A DNA stretch of 64,000 nucleotides from Cololabis saira (Eukaryota > Chordata > Actinopteri > Beloniformes > Belonidae), in contig NC_084599.1 in assembly GCF_033807715.1 (NCBI RefSeq), forward strand, positions 124,001 to 188,000. Direction: 5' to 3'. The position numbers and the translations under genes were made by a program. Within the stretch, counting starts at the first letter, position 1; each line of letters starts with the position of its first letter. A model generated the notes under the pieces. That model saw only the letters and a program-made list of their open reading frames with translations. It made no database searches and was not told the origin of the DNA. Positions 18,515 to 28,404 of the stretch are shown here, piece after piece.

Positions 18515-21500
18515 CTCATTCTCTCACTCATCTTCTCCCGCTTTATCCGTTACCGGGTCGCGGGGGCAGCAGCCTCAGCAGGGATGCCCAGACTTCCCTC
18601 ACCCCAGACACTTCCTCCAGCTCTTCCGGGGGGAGTCCGAGGCGTTCCCAGGCCAGCCGAGAGACATAGTCTCTCCAGCGTGTCCTGGGTCTTCCCCGGG
18701 GTCTCCTCCCGGTGGGACATGCCTGGAACACCTCCCTAGGGAGGCGTCCAGGAGGCATCCGGTACAGATGCCCAAGCCACCTCAGCTGACTCCTCTCAAT
18801 GTGGAGGAGTAGCGGCTCGACTCCGAGCTCCTCCCGGGTGACCGAACTCCTCACCCTATCTCTAAGGGAGCGTCCAGCCACCCTGCGGAGGAAACTCATC
18901 TCGGCCGCTTGTATCCGCGATCTTGTCCTTTCGGTCACTACCCAAAGTTCATGACCATAGGTGAGGGTAGGGGCGTAGATTGACCGGTAAATCGAGAGCT
19001 TCGCCTTTCGACTCAGCTCCCTCTTCACCACGACGGTCCAGTACATCGACCGCATTACTGCGGACGCTGCACCGATCCGCCTGTCAATCTCACGCTCCAT
19101 TGTTCCCTCACTCGTGAACAAGATCCCGAGATACTTGAACTCCTCCACCTGAGGCAGGACTTCTCCACCCACCCGGAGAAGGCATGCCACCCTTTTCCGG
19201 TCGAGAACCATGGCCTCGGTCTTGGAGGTGCTGATTCTCATCCCTGCCGCGTCGCACTCGGCCGCAAACCGCCCCAGCACATGCTGGAGGTCCCGGTCTG
19301 ATGAAGCCAACAGGACAACATCATCTGCAAAAAGCAGATATGAAATCCTGAGGTTCCCAAACCGGATCCCCTCCGGCCCCTGGCTGCGCCTAGAAATCCT
19401 GTCCATAAAAATTATGAACAGGACCGGTGACAAAGGGCAGCCCTGCCGGAGTCCAACATGCACCGGGAACAAGTCTGACTTACTGCCGGCAATGCGAACC
19501 AGACTCCTGCTTCGATCATACAGAGACCGGACAGCCCTTAGTAGAGGGCCCCGGACTCCATACTCACTCAGCACCCCCCACAGAATGGCACGAGGGACAC
19601 GGTCAAATGCCTTCTCCAGATCCACAAAACACATGTAGACTGGTTGGGCAAATTCCCATGAACCCTCGAGCACCCTGCGGAGGGTATAGAGCTGGTCCAG
19701 TGTTCCACGACCGGGACGAAAACCGCATTGTTCCTCCTGAATCCGAGGTTCGACTATCGGCCGTAATCTCCTCTCCAGTACCCTGGCGTAGACTTTCCCC
19801 GGGAGGCTGAGAAGTGTGATCCCCCTGTAGTTGGAACACACTCTCCGGTCCCCCTTTTTAAACAGAGGGACCACCACCCCGGTTTGCCACCCCAGCGGTA
19901 CTGTCCCCTTCCTCCATGCAATGTCGCAGAGGCGTGTCAGCCAAGACAGCCCTACGACATCCAGAGACTTGAGGTACTCATGGCGAATCTCATCCACCCC
20001 CGGTGCCCGGCCACCGAGGAGCTTACGAACCACCTCGGTGACCTCGGCTTGGGTGATGGATGAGCACGCCTCCGAGCCCCAACCCTCTGCTTCCTCAGTG
20101 GAAGGCATGTCAGTCGGGTTAAGGAGATCCTCAAAGTATTCCTTCCACCGTCCGACAATCTCCCCAGTCGAGGTCAACAGCTCCCCACCAGCACCATAAA
20201 TGGTGCCGGCAGAGTACTGCTTCCCCCTTCTGAGGCGCCGAACGGTCCTCCAGAATTTCCTCGAGGCCGACCGAAAGTCCTCCTCCATGGCCTCCCCGAA
20301 CTCCTCCCAGACCCGAGTTTTTGCCTCCAAGACTGCCCGAGCCGCGGCCCGCTTGGCCTGCCGGTACCTATCTACTGCGTCAGGAGTCCCACCGGCCAAC
20401 ATAGCCCGGTAGGACTCCTTCTTCAGTCTGACGGCATCCTGTACTTCCGGTGTCCACCACCGGGTTCTAGGATTGCCGCCACGACAGGCACCGGAGACCT
20501 TGCGTCCACAGCTTCGAGCCGCCGCGTTGACAATGGAGGCAGAGAACATGGTCCACTCGGACTCGATGTCCCCCGCCTCCCCCGGGATCCGAGAGAAGCT
20601 CTCCCGGAGGTGGGAGTTGAAGATGTCCCTGACAGAGGGCTCAGCCAGACGTTCCCAACAGACCCTCACAATCCGTTTGGGTCTGCCCGGTCTGTCCAAC
20701 CTCCTCCTCCGCCAGCGCATCCAACTCACCACCAGGTGGTGATCAGTTGACAGCTCAGCCCCTCTCTTCACCCAAGTGTCCAAGACATGCGGCCGAAGGT
20801 CAGATGAAACGACAACAAAGTCGATCATTGACCTCCGGCCTAGGGTGTCCTGGTGCCACGTGCACTGATGGACACCCTTATGCCTGAACATGGTGTTCGT
20901 GATGGACAAACTGTGACTCGCACAGAAGTCCAACAACAAAACACTGCTCGGGTTCAGATCGGGGAGGCCGTTCCTCCCAATCACGCCTCTCCAGGTATCA
21001 CTGTCATTGCCCACGTGAGCGTTGAAGTCCCCCAGTAGAACAATGGAGTCCCCAGTTGGAGCACTATCAAGTACTCCTCCCAGGGACTCCAAGAAGGCCG
21101 GGTACTCCCCACTGCTGTTCGGCCCGTAGGCACAAACAACAGTGAGAGACCTATCCCCGACCCGAAGGCGCAGGGAAGCGACCCTCTCGTTCACCGGGGT
21201 GAACTCCAACACATGGCGGCTGAGCTGGGGGGCTATAACCAAGCCCACACCAGCCCGCCGCCTCTCACCCTGGGCAACTCCAGAGTAGTGGAGGGTCCAG
21301 CCCCTTTCAAGGAGCTGGGTTCCAGAGCCCAAGCTATGTGTGGAGGTGAGCCCGACTATCTCTAGCCGGTATCTCTCAACCTCACGCACAAGCTCCGTCT
21401 CCTTCCCCCCCAGCGAGGTGACATTCCATGTCCCCACTGTGAGGGTTGATGTCCAGGGATTGGGTCGTCGAGGCACCCCGCCACGACTGCTACCCAGCCC

Positions 21501-21756
21501 ACAATGCACCGGCCTGCCATGGTCCTTCCTGCGGGTGGTGGGCCTACTGGAAGGCGGACCCGCGTCGCCGTTTCGGGCTGAGCCCGGCCGGGTCCCACGG
21601 GCAAAGACCCGGCCACCAGGCGCTCGCCTACGAGCCCCAACCCCAGGCCTGGCTCCAGGGCGGGGCCCCGATGACGCCGATCCAGGCGACGTAACGGTCC
21701 TTGATTTATTGGTCATCATGAAAGGCTTGTGAACCGCTCTTAGTCTGGCCCGTCAC
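18515..21756 (-). mobile_element. Rex3 (RTE-clade) LINE, apparently full length
   Basis: The element is 3242 bp between 13-bp duplications. It carries one long frame with endonuclease and reverse transcriptase and a very short 3' UTR with GATG-like words (GAAGATGAGTGAGAGAATGA on the sense strand). The phrase ACCGGTGACAAAGGGCAGCC at 19421 and ACCACCACCCCGGTTTGCCA near 19870 match, as I recall them, the standard Rex3 amplification sites used in fish. It sits inside the Harbinger element just past the stop codon of the Myb gene. Most Rex3 copies are heavily 5'-truncated, so this length is uncommon. Confidence 0.9.
18543..21719 (-). CDS. Rex3 endonuclease-reverse transcriptase
   Basis: The frame has 1058 codons with no internal stop. 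The first ~85 residues are Arg/Pro/Gly-rich and of unclear role, so the true start is uncertain. An apurinic-type endonuclease spans about 92-335: [34 protein letters not shown] near 228-239, and TDHHLVVSW near 325-333. The RT contains [34 protein letters not shown] with the first catalytic Asp, [19 protein letters not shown] and [14 protein letters not shown] with FADD intact. The C-terminus holds a conserved [20 protein letters not shown] block. The reaction is target-primed reverse transcription of its own RNA. All key residues I can check are present, so activity is possible. Confidence 0.9.
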   Translation of the reverse strand: MMTNKSRTVTSPGSASSGPRPGARPGVGARRRAPGGRVFARGTRPGSARNGDAGPPSSRPTTRRKDHGRPVHCGLGSSRGGVPRRPNPWTSTLTVGTWNVTSLGGKETELVREVERYRLEIVGLTSTHSLGSGTQLLERGWTLHYSGVAQGERRRAGVGLVIAPQLSRHVLEFTPVNERVASLRLRVGDRSLTVVCAYGPNSSGEYPAFLESLGGVLDSAPTGDSIVLLGDFNAHVGNDSDTWRGVIGRNGLPDLNPSSVLLLDFCASHSLSITNTMFRHKGVHQCTWHQDTLGRRSMIDFVVVSSDLRPHVLDTWVKRGAELSTDHHLVVSWMRWRRRRLDRPGRPKRIVRVCWERLAEPSVRDIFNSHLRESFSRIPGEAGDIESEWTMFSASIVNAAARSCGRKVSGACRGGNPRTRWWTPEVQDAVRLKKESYRAMLAGGTPDAVDRYRQAKRAAARAVLEAKTRVWEEFGEAMEEDFRSASRKFWRTVRRLRRGKQYSAGTIYGAGGELLTSTGEIVGRWKEYFEDLLNPTDMPSTEEAEGWGSEACSSITQAEVTEVVRKLLGGRAPGVDEIRHEYLKSLDVVGLSWLTRLCDIAWRKGTVPLGWQTGVVVPLFKKGDRRVCSNYRGITLLSLPGKVYARVLERRLRPIVEPRIQEEQCGFRPGRGTLDQLYTLRRVLEGSWEFAQPVYMCFVDLEKAFDRVPRAILWGVLSEYGVRGPLLRAVRSLYDRSRSLVRIAGSKSDLFPVHVGLRQGCPLSPVLFIIFMDRISRRSQGPEGIRFGNLRISYLLFADDVVLLASSDRDLQHVLGRFAAECDAAGMRISTSKTEAMVLDRKRVACLLRVGGEVLPQVEEFKYLGILFTSEGTMEREIDRRIGAASAVMRSMYWTVVVKRELSRKAKLSIYRSIYAPTLTYGHELWVVTERTRSRIQAAEMSFLRRVAGRSLRDRVRSSVTREELGVEPLLLHIERSQLRWLGHLYRMPPGRLPREVFQACPTGRRPRGRPRTRWRDYVSRLAWERLGLPPEELEEVSGVREVWASLLRLLPPRPGNG

Positions 21757-22761
21757 CCAAATTTATTAAGGCTCTGTTAATATCTGCGAGTACGGCAATC
21801 TGTCGGTCCAGGCGATCAGTGACTCTGTCGATTGCTCTCACGATGTCCTCTTGTGACTCCAGCACAGCACGGGTGAGGACACGGCCGGTCGGGCGGACAT
21901 CAGCAGCCGGCGGTGGCGGCGCACTGGAGGACCCCATGACGCCGGAGACACCGGCGGGCACGCCGGAGACACCGGGGACGCCAGAGACACCGGGGACGCC
22001 GGAGACACCGGGGACGCCGGAGACGCCGGGGGAATCCCCCGAGTCTGTGACAAGAGGCTGAGACCGCGTGTCCCCTCCTATCTCATCGTCTGTTTGGAAG
22101 ACAATAAATTGAGTAATTAAACAAACACGAGTCAAAGTCTTTGATATCCTCCATATTTACGCATGAACTTTTATCTTATTGGGCTGTGAGCAGGCTAGTC
22201 TATGACCCATATAATGAACACATTTGTTGTGAGTTACAAGAATTAATGGAGTGATCTTCTCATTCATTAGTAATTTCAGAAGGGAACTTGTGCTTATTTC
22301 ATTACAATTCAGACCGAATGGGATAAGCACTCATTTAAATAACATATATAGCCTATTATTTATTTACCTTGGAGGCAATCGGAGTCAGCCAGATGTGCTC
22401 CCACCACCCCTGTGAGCGCAGTGTCACCGATGATTGCGGCCACCCTCTGGTCAAAAGGGGTGAGATCCTCCTCTCCTGTCCCCCCGCCTGTTTTGGCCAC
22501 ACTTTGGCGGTGGGCAGCAGTCCTCCGCTTCACCTCCACCTTGATATCTGACCACTTTTTTTTGAGCTCTGCGTGTGTCCGCTGCTCCGACCCCACAGCA
22601 TTGACCGCCTCACACACACTGTCCCACTCACTACTTTTACGTTTCCTCGTTAGGCCCGAGGACAGCGAGCCAAAAAGGACTCTCTTCTTCGCCTCTACCT
22701 CACTGAGGAGCGTCTCCAACTCACATTCTGTGAAATTTCGCTTTTTCGCGGCCTTACTCAT
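21740..22761 (-). CDS. Myb/SANT-like DNA-binding protein of the Harbinger element (two exons)
   Basis: Exon 1 (22761-22368) starts [20 protein letters not shown] and encodes a Myb/SANT-like helix set with [28 protein letters not shown] and [16 protein letters not shown], as in NAIF1-type and Harbinger Myb-like proteins. A GT donor follows at 22367. An acceptor (TTCCAAACAG) ends at 22090, giving a 278-bp intron in phase 1 that rejoins the frame. Exon 2 (22089-21740) encodes a low-complexity run of Val-Ser-Gly-Val-Pro-Gly, then [20 protein letters not shown] and a stop after NLGDGPD. About 247 residues are predicted. In this family the Myb-like partner helps import transposase and binds element ends. 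The splice model is inferred from sequence only. Confidence 0.75.
21940..22040 (-). repeat. 18-bp minisatellite inside the Myb gene exon 2
   Basis: About five copies of an 18-bp unit (ACCGGGGACGCCGGAGAC and variants) encode repeated Gly-Val-Ser-Gly-Val-Pro. The length keeps the reading frame. Confidence 0.85.
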
Positions 22762-23047
22762 CGTTTTTTCGTTTTATTTGGTTGCGCAGAAAGGGAAATC
22801 TCAGCTGCGGGGCCTATTTAAATATATTTGCATATTTAAATGAGGGGCGTGGACAGGGAGGAGTCTGGTACTCCTACACGTGCGCTCAATTCCACGTTGA
22901 TTGGGATGTTCAGAGGAAATGTGCTTGGATTCATGCCTACGCACAGTTTCATACATCTGGATTTATTTGTGCGTAGGACGTTTTCTGGATTTAAGCGTAC
23001 GCCATGTTTCAGTAGGAAATCCACGCAAGTCTTTGTACATGAGGCCC

Positions 23048-23083
23048 CTGGTGTTCTGGCATCTTACTGCTTGGTCCCTCACA
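23048..23083 (+). repeat. Gmr1-like element B, 5' LTR, second part
   Basis: The LTR resumes with CTGGTGTTCTGGCATCTTAC after the Harbinger element and ends CCCTCACA at 23083. ATTGGTGGCAGTGGTGGGAT follows immediately, at the place where a primer-binding site is expected; the matching tRNA is not identified. Confidence 0.85.
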
Positions 23084-23138
23084 ATTGGTGGCAGTGGTGG
23101 GATCATCCAGTTAAGAACCCAGGTGTGTTTTTTTTTTC

Positions 23139-26100
23139 TTGGTGATTTTTCACTTCATTTTTTTTGTTGCTGGAGGAATGCGGGGAGTAAGAGGAGGAAG
23201 AATAAGCAGAACAGCTAAATCAGGTGGCTTCCGAGGACTGCAGTGTGAAATGGAAGGACAGACAGAAAGTGAAGGAGAGGAGTGTGGAGCTACTGGTGGG
23301 GTAACAGGCAGAGATGATGAAGAGGCTAGAGAACCTACTATTACAGATCTGGCAAACATCCTCCAGACCTACATAGGACAGCAGAAAACACGAGAGGCTC
23401 TATGGGACCAAGAAAGGGTCCAGCAGGACCAAAGGTTCAAGTCTCTCCAGCAACAGTTTAGCCTTCTCCAGCTGGAGGTTCAAACACGAGGTGGGTCTGG
23501 GCTTCAACCTGCTGCATCACAGAGTCTTCAGGTGGACTCTGGCTCTGTTGACTCCCCAGTACGGATTGCTTCTCCACCAGGAACTTCCCGGCAAGATGGT
23601 GTGAATCAAGGTCAGTCTCGGTTCTTTAGGCAACCTAAACTGCAACAACTAACTGATTCAGATGATATTGAACATTTCCTTATCACCTTTGAAAGAATAT
23701 CAACTGCATGTCAATGGCCGAAGTCAGAATGGGCTTTCCAGCTAATTCCACTGCTAACAGGTAAAGCCAGGAGTGCTTATGTGCTAATGGATGCCAATGA
23801 GGCTCTTTATTATGATGAAGTGAAAGCTGCAATTCTCAAGAAGTATGATATTAACCCTGAAACATACAGACAGAGGTTTCGATCACTTCATGTGGACCAC
23901 GAGGAAACCCCTAAAGAGCTGTATGTGAGACTTAAAGAGCTTTATGGGAAGTGGGTGCAACCGAAAGATAAAACGGCTGATGAAATAAGTGAAACCATTA
24001 TTCTTGAACAGTATTTAAACATGTTATCCCCCGAGCTCCAGGTTTGGATCAAGGAACAGGACCCCCGGACAGCAGCCAAAGCTGCATCACTGGCTGACGT
24101 GTTTGTGGCTGCACGTCCAAAGAGCCAATCCTGGGCCTACAAATCCTGGAAGTCAACCATGGAGGGGCCAAAGCCTGGCTCAGCTCAGCATGCCTCAAAA
24201 CCAGCATTTCCTGTGGGTAAGCCTCCTGTAAATGAGAACCAGACAGTTTCTAACACCATCTCAAAGAGTTTCAGACTCCCCATCTGTTATTTATGCGGAC
24301 AAGAGGGTCATACAAAACCAAGGTGCCCCCAAAATACAGTAAAACTCACCCAGATGTGTTACGTACCAAGACAGAAATTTGAGCCGGAGTTAACACCCCA
24401 GCAGCCCTGGAAGGTGACCTTAATTGGAATTAATGGTCAGACTCTTAAAGCGCTCCTGGATACAGGAAGTACACAGACTCTGGTGCATCGTCAGTATGTT
24501 CCTGCTCATGCCATTTGTTCTACTGAAACTGTTCCAATCTGCTGTGTTCATGGGGATGAAAAACCATATCCAACTGCTGATGTGTATGTCAAAGTACAAG
24601 GTCACACTTACCTGTTGAATGTGGGTGTCGTAGATAACCTCCCATTTCCTGTTGTGATTGGCCATGACCTGCCTATCCTTTTAGACTTGATTCATCCTGT
24701 TCAGCCAAGTAATGTAGCTCTGACCCGGGCCCAGACAAAGCAGTCAGATGAGACAGGGCAAACCTTGAGGGCACTGCCATTCTATGATGCTGAAATACAG
24801 TCAGGGCCCGCTAAACCACACAAGTCCCGCAGACAGAGACGGCAGGAGAAATTCAGGCATACAGTGGCGTCTCCTTCAGTCACTGCCCCTGAACTACCAT
24901 TGGGTTTTAAGCTCCCTGGAAATATAATTCAGTTGCAGCAGCAGGATGCTAGTTTAGCTGAGTGTTTGCAGAGAGCCAGAGAGAATAAAGGGGTGGGGGG
25001 TGATGAGCCTAAGACTGGAGCTTATATTCTGCAGGATGGTATTCTTTACCGTCGCCATAGGTCAGTCAGACAGCTGATGGTTCCAAAAGTAGCCCGAGAC
25101 ACTGTCCTTGCTTTGGCCCACTCTATTCCCTGGGCTGGCCACGTAGGGAAACATAAGACCACAGCACGTATCCTACGTAATTTTCACTGGCCTGGCCTTA
25201 GTAAAGAGGTAGCAGAATTTTGTAGGAGTTGCCCCCAGTGCCAACAAACATCGGCTAAGTTCCCCACTAGAGCTCCCCTCCAGCCCCTCCCAATAATTGG
25301 CACCCCATTTGAGCGCCTTGGAATGGACATTGTGGGCCCTGTGGAGAGGAGCAAATCAGGAAACAGATTTATGTTGGTCATTACCGATTATGCCACAAAA
25401 TACCCTGAAGTATTTCCACTAAAGTTAATAAAATTTAAGCCTGTTGCATCATGTCTTGTACAGTTATTTTCAAGGGTTGGGTTTCCCCAGGAGATACTGA
25501 CCGACCAGGGCACTAACTTCATGTCCAAATTGCTTAAGGATGTATACCAGCTGTTGGGAATCAGGGGTTTGAGGACAACACCCTATCACCCGCAGACGGA
25601 TGGACTCACAGAGAGGTTTAATCAGACTCTCAAGCAAATGCTTCGTAAGTTTGTTAATGACACAGGCTCTGACTGGGACCAGTGGCTTCCTTACCTCCTG
25701 TTTGCTTATAGAGAAGTTCCACAGGTCTCCACTGGCTTCTCACCCTTTGAACTGCTGTTTGGTCATGAGGTCAGGGGGCCTTTAACTCTCCTGAAGGAAA
25801 TCTGGGAGAGAGACCAGGGGTGTAAGGAACCTGTTGATGTTGTCACCTATGTTCTTCAGATGAGAGAGAAGCTGGATAAAATGACGACACTTGCCCAGGA
25901 GAACATGGCAGCAGCACAGCATCAACAGAGGACTTGGTACGATCGAACCACTCGAGAGAGGGGCTTTAACCCTGGCAAGAAAGTGCTGGTGATGCTGCCT
26001 ACAAAGGAGAGCAAGCTGTTGGCAAAATGGCAAGGGCCGTTTGAGGTAATTAAAAAACTAGGCTCTACCACCTATAAAATCTCTACTCCAGGTCAGAGTC

Positions 26101-27660
26101 GTGCCACTCGGATTCTCCATGTCAACCTGTTAAAGGAGTGGGTCCCCAGGTCTGGAGAGACGGCTAGTGTCCTGCTCATTAGAAATGTGAAGGATGAGGA
26201 GGTGGAGGAGCAGTATCTGCCAGTGCCAATTCCTGCAGTCTCTGACCTTGACCATTTAACTGAAGCCCAGCAGTCACAGGTGAGAGCCCTTTGTAACCCT
26301 GATGTTTTTCAAGCCAACCCTGGCCATACAAATGTCATTCAACATCACATTGCTTTAAAGGAAAATGCCTCAATAAAACGGATGAGTTACCGAATTCCTG
26401 AACGTCTCCTCGGTCCATTAAGAAAGGAGATTGATTTGATGTTGTCCATGGGAATTATTGAGGTCTCCCAGAGTGAATGGTGTAACCCTATTGTGCTAGT
26501 ACCTAAAAAGGATGGCACCATCAGGTTCTGCATGGATTTCAGATATCTGAATGCCATTTCTAAGTTTGACTCTTATCCAACACCCCGTATTGATGACCTC
26601 ATAGACCGACTAGGCAAGGCCAAGTATCTCTCCACCATTGACCTCTCTAAAGGCTATTGGCAGGTTCCGCTGACACAGCAGTCTCGTGAGCTGACTGCCT
26701 TTCGGACTCCATGGGGACTCTTTCAGTTTACAGTCATGCCTTTTGGGTTGCATGGAGCTCCAGCTACCTTCCAGAGGCTCATGGACAAAGTACTGTATGG
26801 CCCTATCAAATTTTGCCTCTGCTTATTTGGATGATGAGGTGATTAACAGTAATTCCTGGGAGGAGCACTTGGAACATCTGAGCATTGTGTTTGAGTGTCT
26901 TTGCAAAGCAGGTCTCACCATCAACCCTGCCAAGTGTACACTGGCCAGAGCAGAGGCTGAATACCTTGGCTATGTTATTGGAAATGGTGTCATCAAGCCC
27001 CAAGTTCAGAAGGTCCAGGCTGTACAAACCTGCCCTCTGCCCCAGACACGGACTCAGCTGAGGTCATTTATTGGCATGTCAGGTTGGTACCACAGGTTTG
27101 TACCTAACTACTCTGCTCGAGCTGCTTTGCTTACAGATATGATCAGCCCCAAGCACCCTAACCAACTGCTTTGGACTGAGGAAGCAAAGAACGCCTTCAT
27201 GGACATTCAGCAAGCACTAAGCAGCGACACATTGCTGCACTGCCCTGACTTCGAAAAGCAGTTCATTTTACAGACAGACGCTTCGGACTGAGGGCTGGGT
27301 CCAGTACTCCTCCAGGGCCCGCCAGAGGACCGCCATCCAGTGGCTTTCATAAGTAGGAAGCTGTACCCAAGAGAAGGGCGGTACTCTACAGTAGAGAAGG
27401 AATGCCTGGCAGTTAAGTGGGCTCTGGATTCCCTCAAGTACTACCTCCTCGGGAGGGAGTTTGTCCTGGAGACGGACCATAAATGAAATGAAGACCATGA
27501 AGTGGCTGCAGAGAATGAAGGATACCAACAGCAGAATAACCCGCTGGTACCTGGCCATGCAGCCCTATAAGTTTGAGGTCCATCACATCCCAGGCAAGAT
27601 TAATGCTACTGCTGATTACCTTTGCCGCTGTCCCAGCGAGAATCCAGAGGAGGGGGAGTG
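23139..27660 (+). pseudogene. Gmr1-like Gag-protease-integrase-RT-RNase H polyprotein
   Basis: The first frame is open for 1231 codons (23139-26834); the true start may be Met 14 or Met 38. Gag is followed by a CCHC knuckle CYLCGQEGHTKPRC (about 383-396), then retropepsin ALLDTGSTQTLVH (about 437). Integrase comes next: HHCC finger GHVGKHKTTARIL to CRSCPQCQ (about 660-704), core Asp in MDIVGPVER, Asp in TDQGTNF and Glu in LTERFNQ. RT follows with VPKKDGTIRFCMDFRYLN, STIDLSKGYWQV and MPFGLHGAPATFQ. A one-base insertion in a T run near 26808 shifts the frame just before AYLDDEVI. A TGA stops the RNase H after LQTDASD (27289), and a further disruption lies near 27480 before ITRWYLAMQPYKFEVHHIPG. 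Integrase ahead of RT is the Gmr1-group hallmark. Confidence 0.92.
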
Positions 27661-27876
27661 TGTGGAGGTCAGTTATGTTGAGTTCATGTTAAGTTATTCT
27701 TTGTTTCTGTTGACCTCATTTTTGATTTAAAGGATCCTATTTTTCATAAGTTGGTTTCCTTTGTTTGTACTTTGGAGGTTTATTTTGTTAGTTAAAGTTA
27801 TTTTGTAAAATAAACTCCAAGCCTTTTTTACTTTACACACCTGGTGTTCTGGCATCTTACTGCTTTGTCCCTCACA
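27661..27876 (+). repeat. Gmr1-like element B, 3' LTR (intact)
   Basis: This 216-bp LTR is preceded by a purine-rich tract AGAGGAGGGGGAGTG that fits a polypurine tract. It contains AAAATAAACTCCAAGC, a candidate polyadenylation region. It is the uninterrupted partner of the split 5' LTR and shows the empty Harbinger site at CACACCTGGTGTT. The GGGAG duplication follows. Confidence 0.9.
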
Positions 27877-27881
27877 GGGAG

Positions 27882-28343
27882 CTACAGTGGCTTTTGTCAA
27901 AGTTGGTGGTAAAGAACCAGATTCCAAGGATTCGTTGAAAACGGATAAGAGTAGTGGTGCCAATTTTCCAATAAATGTTTTAGAGAATTCAATCGGGAAC
28001 CCGTCAGGGCCGGGGGCTTTATTGGACTGCATAGCTGTAATTGAATTGGATACTTCCTCAAGAGAGAGAGGGGAGTCCAGTTGTTTAGCAATATTAGAAT
28101 CAATCACAGGATTAAAAAGATTTTGAAGAAATTCATTCATTCTAGCATTGTTTGTAGGAAAGTCAGCTTTGTACAATGTGGAGTAAAATGATTTGAAAGT
28201 AGCATTCATTTCCAGAGGGTCTGTAGTAATTGTACCACTAGTGTTTTTAATGCTGGGTATCAAACGGGAAGCGGCCTGTCGCCGTAGTTGATGAGCCAGT
28301 AATCAACTGGCCCTGTCACCATGCTCATAATAAGCGCTCTGCC
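27882..28343 (-). pseudogene. L1 copy 1, segment 1: ORF2 before the RT palm
   Basis: The minus strand reads DRASRLLAHQLRRQAASRLI, then SIKNTSGTITTDPLEMNATF, FYSTLYKADFP and SNKAPGPDGFPIEFSKTFIG. It ends SGSLPPTLTKATVA at the insertion of element B, and the next residues continue in segment 2. A stop lies near the 5' side (EAERLL then TGA). The 5' truncation is at about 28343. Confidence 0.8.
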
Positions 28344-28344
28344 T

Positions 28345-28404
28345 CTTTGGTTGACATGAACTTGTACAACTAGCGTCTGACTAAATACTTTTTGCCCCAC
28401 TGTA
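28345..28404 (-). repeat. Possible terminal fragment of a Tc1-like element
   Basis: On the minus strand the segment reads TACAGTGGGGCAAAAAGTAT and TTAGTCAG, resembling a terminal repeat common in fish Tc1/mariner-type copies, with TA at its outer edge. Only about 60 bases remain and no partner end is seen, so this is tentative. Confidence 0.3.

Larger units (their letters stand above)
17844..23047 (+). mobile_element. PIF/Harbinger element nested in the 5' LTR of element B
   Basis: The ends are GGGCCTCATGTACAAAG and its exact inverse CTTTGTACATGAGGCCC. The 3-bp duplication CTG flanks it (17841-17843 and 23048-23050), and the uninterrupted LTR copy at 27838 shows the empty site. A 3-bp duplication fits PIF/Harbinger. 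The interior has a deleted HARBI1-like transposase (plus strand) and a convergent Myb/SANT gene (minus strand), the two genes expected. Without the nested Rex3 the element is about 1.95 kb. The palindrome GCGTACGC occurs near both ends. Confidence 0.9.
17661..27876 (+). mobile_element. Gmr1-like LTR retrotransposon B with integrase before RT
   Basis: The LTRs begin TGTGGAGGTC and end GTCCCTCACA. The 5-bp duplication GGGAG flanks the element at 17656-17660 and 27877-27881. With the nested Harbinger removed, the element is about 5.0 kb. The polyprotein runs Gag, CCHC, protease, integrase, RT, RNase H. That order is known from the Gmr1 (Gadus morhua retrotransposon) group and contrasts with ordinary Ty3/gypsy. 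The 5' LTR is split by the Harbinger insertion. Three lesions are visible in the 3' half of pol, so the copy is defective. Confidence 0.9.
8075..28343 (-). mobile_element. L1-clade LINE copy 1, 5'-truncated, split by four insertions
   Basis: One L1 copy can be followed on the minus strand through five pieces: 28343-27882, 17655-16950, 11660-11073, 10454-10371 and 8990-8075. Each junction restores L1 codon order. For example, TLTKATVA before one insertion continues as LKKDKDPTSCGSYRLLSL after it, and the PLI preceding the hAT element continues as NNHLFPSSLLDSTF. The copy ends in a reversed poly-A near 8075-8092. The pieces total about 2.75 kb: RT from the fingers to the C-terminus plus the 3' UTR. 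Endonuclease and ORF1 are absent, so this is a 5'-truncated insertion that later served as a landing site. Confidence 0.85.

Noticed and set aside
18151..22761. Host HARBI1 and NAIF1 genes.
   Set aside because: Both frames lie inside inverted ends with a CTG duplication in an LTR, and the transposase is internally deleted.
23139..26834. Domesticated integrase gene such as GIN1 or KRBA2-like, which derive from Gmr1-type integrases.
   Set aside because: The frame is flanked by LTRs and a 5-bp duplication and continues into RT and RNase H, so it is a retrotransposon copy.
28345..28404. Complete Tc1/mariner element.
   Set aside because: Only one terminal word of about 60 bp is present; there is no partner end and no transposase.
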